Origin: CAADGY01 sp900696665
GTDB taxonomy: Bacteria; Acidobacteriota; Terriglobia; Bryobacterales; Bryobacteraceae
Reading direction: 5' to 3'
NCBI GenBank assembly: GCA_035063885.1
Contig: JAPSFM010000074.1
Location: 1 to 25,693, forward strand
DNA: 25,693 nt
Within the stretch, counting starts at the first letter, position 1. Each line of letters begins with the position of its first letter. The notes under the pieces were generated by a model. The model was not told the DNA's origin. It did not search any database and saw nothing but the letters and a program-made list of their open reading frames with translations. Shown piece by piece: positions 23,672 to 25,693 of this stretch. Made by a program: the position numbers and the translations under genes.

Positions 23672-25123
23672 ATGAAGACAGTGCAAAGACTCGAGCAAGT
23701 GGTGGTTAGCCTTTTGTTCGTGGCCGGGTTCACAATGAATTCAGCCGCGGCGCGCGAAAGCGGCAATCTGATGGTGGGCTGGGCCTCGGTGAGCATTACG
23801 CCTGACAAGCCGGTTGCCCTGGCCGGACAAATGTATACACGCGTGTCGAAATCGGTTCGCGACCCCGTGACGGCTACCGTCCTCGCGCTTGAAACAAAGG
23901 GCTCTGCCGCGGACCAGGCGATCCTCATTTCCTGCGATCTTGTAAGCATCGTTCCTGAAATCGAGCAGGAACTGCAGCGCCGGGTCCGGGAGCGATTGCC
24001 GGATTTCGATAGCAGCAAGCTCTTCCTGAATGCAACCCATACACACACAGCCCCCGAAACAAGGGATGGCCGTTATCAGATTCCACCCGGAGTGATGCAG
24101 CCGGCCGAGTACCGCACGTTCGCGGCGGACCGGATCGCCGGCGCCGTTTTCGAAGCATGGAACGGCCGGAAACCGGGCGGTGTGAGTTGGGCGCTTGGCC
24201 ATGCCGTCGTGGGACACAACCGCCGCGCGATCTACCAGGACGGCTCGGCACGCATGTACGGAAAAACCGACCGTCCGGACTTTCGCGCCCTGGAAGGTTA
24301 TGAGGACCACGGATTGGAAATGCTGTTCCTGTGGGATGCACAGGACAAGCTGAGCGGAATCGCCATCAATATCGCGTGCCCGTCGCAGGTGCTGGAAAGT
24401 CAGCTTTACATCTCCGCCGATTTCTGGCACGAAGTGCGAACGCTGATCAAGAAACAGTTCTCTGAGAATCTATTTGTGTTTCCCATGACCGGTGCGGCGG
24501 GAGACCAGTCGCCCCACTTCCTTTTCCGCCGCCGGGCGGAAGAGAGGCTGCGCGAACGGCTCGGGGTATCGCAAACGGAAGAGATCGCACACCGGATTGT
24601 GAACGCCGTTAACTACGTTCTGCCCGCGGTACGGAAAGATATCCGTCATGCGGTCCCCTTCGTGCACAAAGTCGAAGAGTTGAGTCTGCCCGTGCGAAAG
24701 ATTACCGCGGAAGAAACGGCTGCCGCAAAACAGGAATACGAGCGGCTCTCGAAGCTGCCGGAGACCGAGCGATCACGATACGTCCTGCTGAATCGTAGCA
24801 GGGATGTGATGGAGCGCTACGAAAAGCAGAGCAAAGAGCCTTTTTACAAGATGAAGCTCCATGCGATCCGGCTTGGCGACATCGCGATCGCCACCAATCC
24901 ATTTGAGCTGTTTCTCGACTACGGGATTCAGATCAAAGCTCGCAGCCAGGCGGAGCAGACCTTCGTAGTGCAACTCGCGGGCGGAGGCACGTACCTGCCC
25001 ACCGAGAAGGCGGTTGCGGGCGGACACTATGGCGCGGAAGCCGCCAGCAACCTGGTAGGTCCGGAAGGCGGGCAAGTTCTGGTAGATCGAACCGTGGATA
25101 CGATCAACTCGATGTGGAAGTGA
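23672..25123 (+). CDS. Neutral/alkaline ceramidase-like secreted hydrolase
   Basis: This protein of about 483 aa has a signal peptide (KTVQRLEQVVVSLLFVAGF...AAA, cleavage near residue 27) and resembles the N-terminal catalytic domain of neutral ceramidases (PF04734), zinc amidases that cleave the N-acyl bond of ceramides. Visible motifs are VGWASVSITPDKPVALAGQM, NATHTHTAPE (120-129; zinc-ligand region with His123/His125) and GAAGDQSPHF (274-283) with Ser280 at the position of the catalytic Ser in the family GDxSPN motif. At about 480 residues it lacks the long C-terminal part of full-size enzymes, so the true substrate may differ. I start at ATG 23672 because it opens on the signal peptide; the frame runs open to 23612. 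It is divergent from the TIR-STAND gene with 58 bp between starts. Confidence 0.82.
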   Translation: MKTVQRLEQVVVSLLFVAGFTMNSAAARESGNLMVGWASVSITPDKPVALAGQMYTRVSKSVRDPVTATVLALETKGSAADQAILISCDLVSIVPEIEQELQRRVRERLPDFDSSKLFLNATHTHTAPETRDGRYQIPPGVMQPAEYRTFAADRIAGAVFEAWNGRKPGGVSWALGHAVVGHNRRAIYQDGSARMYGKTDRPDFRALEGYEDHGLEMLFLWDAQDKLSGIAINIACPSQVLESQLYISADFWHEVRTLIKKQFSENLFVFPMTGAAGDQSPHFLFRRRAEERLRERLGVSQTEEIAHRIVNAVNYVLPAVRKDIRHAVPFVHKVEELSLPVRKITAEETAAAKQEYERLSKLPETERSRYVLLNRSRDVMERYEKQSKEPFYKMKLHAIRLGDIAIATNPFELFLDYGIQIKARSQAEQTFVVQLAGGGTYLPTEKAVAGGHYGAEAASNLVGPEGGQVLVDRTVDTINSMWK

Positions 25124-25124
25124 T

Positions 25125-25388
25125 CTACGGCAGTTCGAACCGGGCGTGCTTGATGAACTTTACCCCTTCGCCACCCTCCCGGACAAAGTAGCTGTAGATC
25201 ACGCGCACGGGCCCGTCAGGCGCCTGGATAATCCGAAGTTCTTCGAACCTTCGCTCAGTCCATAGCGGCAAAATGGCCCGTAGACCACGGAGCCCTTCAT
25301 CATGTTGGCGCCAAAAGCGGCTGGCGTGTGCGCGCATCGGAGCCAGACTTTGCCGCGCCTTGCAGCAGCCCGTGTTGTAAGAAATCAA
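25125..25388 (-). pseudogene. Possible hypothetical protein or frameshifted gene remnant
   Basis: An open frame of 87 codons ends 1 bp from the ceramidase-like gene on the opposite strand. The last 40 or so codons (IIQAPDGPVRVIYSYFVREG, then GVKFIKHARFELP) have GC-rich third positions like the neighbours and look coding. The upstream half has weak codon bias in this frame, whereas an adjacent frame reads more plausibly (FGANMMKGSVVYGPFCRYGL). This pattern suggests a frameshifted fragment, perhaps damaged near the insertion sequence. I recognise no family, and the start is unknown. Confidence 0.35.
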
Positions 25389-25537
25389 ACAATGCGTTTG
25401 CCGTTGTTAAGGCCGGTCTTCCTGCCCCAACCAGAGTCCCTGTCTACCTCCGTCGCGCATACACTATCGCATCCTGCCCACTGTGTCATTTTCATCCTTC
25501 CTGGTCCGCCGAAGGCGGGTGTTGAACTACTTTGCCT

Positions 25538-25571
25538 TGACAGCCCGAAAATCCTGACAGCCCGAAAATCC
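25538..25571. repeat. 17-bp tandem duplication in the IS end
   Basis: TGACAGCCCGAAAATCC occurs twice back to back, then a partial third copy begins (tga). It shares TGACAGCCC with the single copy at 25626-25634. Confidence 0.85.
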
Positions 25572-25581
25572 TGATGTGGCA

Positions 25582-25623
25582 GCAAAGTGAGAATGTCGTG
25601 TTTGGGCAAAGTAGAAATGTCGT
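25582..25623. repeat. Two 18-bp direct repeats (candidate transposase sites)
   Basis: Copies at 25582-25599 and 25606-25623 agree at 15 of 18 positions, with the mismatches clustered at positions 8-10. The spacing of 24 nt is near two helical turns, as for repeated protein-binding sites. Confidence 0.8.
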
Positions 25624-25667
25624 CTTGACAGCCCCAAGCTTTGGGGATGCAGGAAGGACAGCTACTG

Positions 25668-25693
25668 ATGACGCAAGCCGACAGGGACCGGCT
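25668..25693 (+). CDS. Transposase N-terminus, partial (ISNCY-like)
   Basis: Only the first codons are present: MTQADRDR, running out of the window. From memory this matches the start of ISNCY-type transposases (M-T/S-Q-x-D-R-D-R-L), which is thin evidence. ATG 25668 is favoured because AGGAAGGA lies 9 nt upstream; the in-frame ATG at 25647 would put that Shine-Dalgarno inside the gene and directly follows a hairpin. Transposase would cut and join the element's ends, presumably at the upstream repeats. Confidence 0.5.

Larger units (their letters stand above)
25521..25693 (+). mobile_element. Left end of an insertion sequence (ISNCY-like), cut by window edge
   Basis: The stretch is dense with short repeats of the kind transposases bind, and leads into a transposase start. 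Two 18-bp copies of GCAAAGTRRRAATGTCGT lie at 25582-25599 and 25606-25623, 24 nt apart. CTACTTTGCC (25527-25536) is the exact inverse of GGCAAAGTAG (25605-25614), and each is near a TTGACAGCCC (25537-25546 and 25625-25634). The outer boundary is approximate; no target duplication can be checked because the right end is outside the window. Confidence 0.5.

Noticed and set aside
1..25693. tRNA, rRNA or CRISPR features
   Set aside because: I saw no tRNA-like cloverleaf, no rRNA signature and no regularly spaced repeat array; the only tandem repeats are in the IS end.

Overview
The window looks like a chromosomal segment from an Acidobacteriota bacterium of the Bryobacterales/Solibacter type. The reasons are high GC, an Oar-like TonB-dependent receptor with an N-terminal carboxypeptidase-regulatory domain (about 1,160 aa), an ECF-type sigma factor of the TIGR02999 kind overlapping a Ser/Thr kinase with PD40 repeats, and a DegT aminotransferase carrying a Tat-like leader. 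The taxonomic assignment is inferred from family content; there is no rRNA marker and I see no tRNA or CRISPR array.

Layout. Bases 1-469 hold no gene I can support. A DUF488 protein (-) and a DegT/StrS-type PLP aminotransferase (+) are divergent. Next, on the minus strand, come an outer-membrane beta-barrel protein, an ECF sigma factor and a receptor-like Ser/Thr kinase; sigma and kinase overlap by 11 bp. Divergent from these is a two-component system on the plus strand: a PDZ/multi-TM/GAF/PAS histidine kinase overlapping a sigma-54 response regulator by 8 bp, followed by a gamma-glutamyltransferase-like gene. A minus-strand run reads aguB-aguA (agmatine to putrescine), a lipoprotein Cu/Zn superoxide dismutase, and a YihY/BrkB membrane protein. 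An Oar-like receptor (+) follows. Then come a 1,027-aa TIR-nSTAND-TM-WD40 protein (-) and, divergent from it across 58 bp, a secreted neutral-ceramidase-like hydrolase (+). The right edge holds a possible gene remnant and the left end of an insertion sequence running out of the window.

How it fits together. The segment is rich in sensing and envelope functions: two signalling modules (phospho-sigma-type and NtrC-type), periplasmic detoxification, polyamine synthesis, and one STAND protein of the class linked to biological conflict and immunity. Two observations seem most worth pursuing. First, several genes that head transcription units have a TANNNT -10 box 6-9 nt before the start codon and no Shine-Dalgarno, while genes inside operons have good Shine-Dalgarno sequences, which suggests leaderless transcription. 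Second, the sigma factor lacks the usual acidic DAED motif and has a Ser/Thr pair there, next to its own kinase, which suggests a phosphorylation-activated sigma factor. Both are inferences from sequence only.
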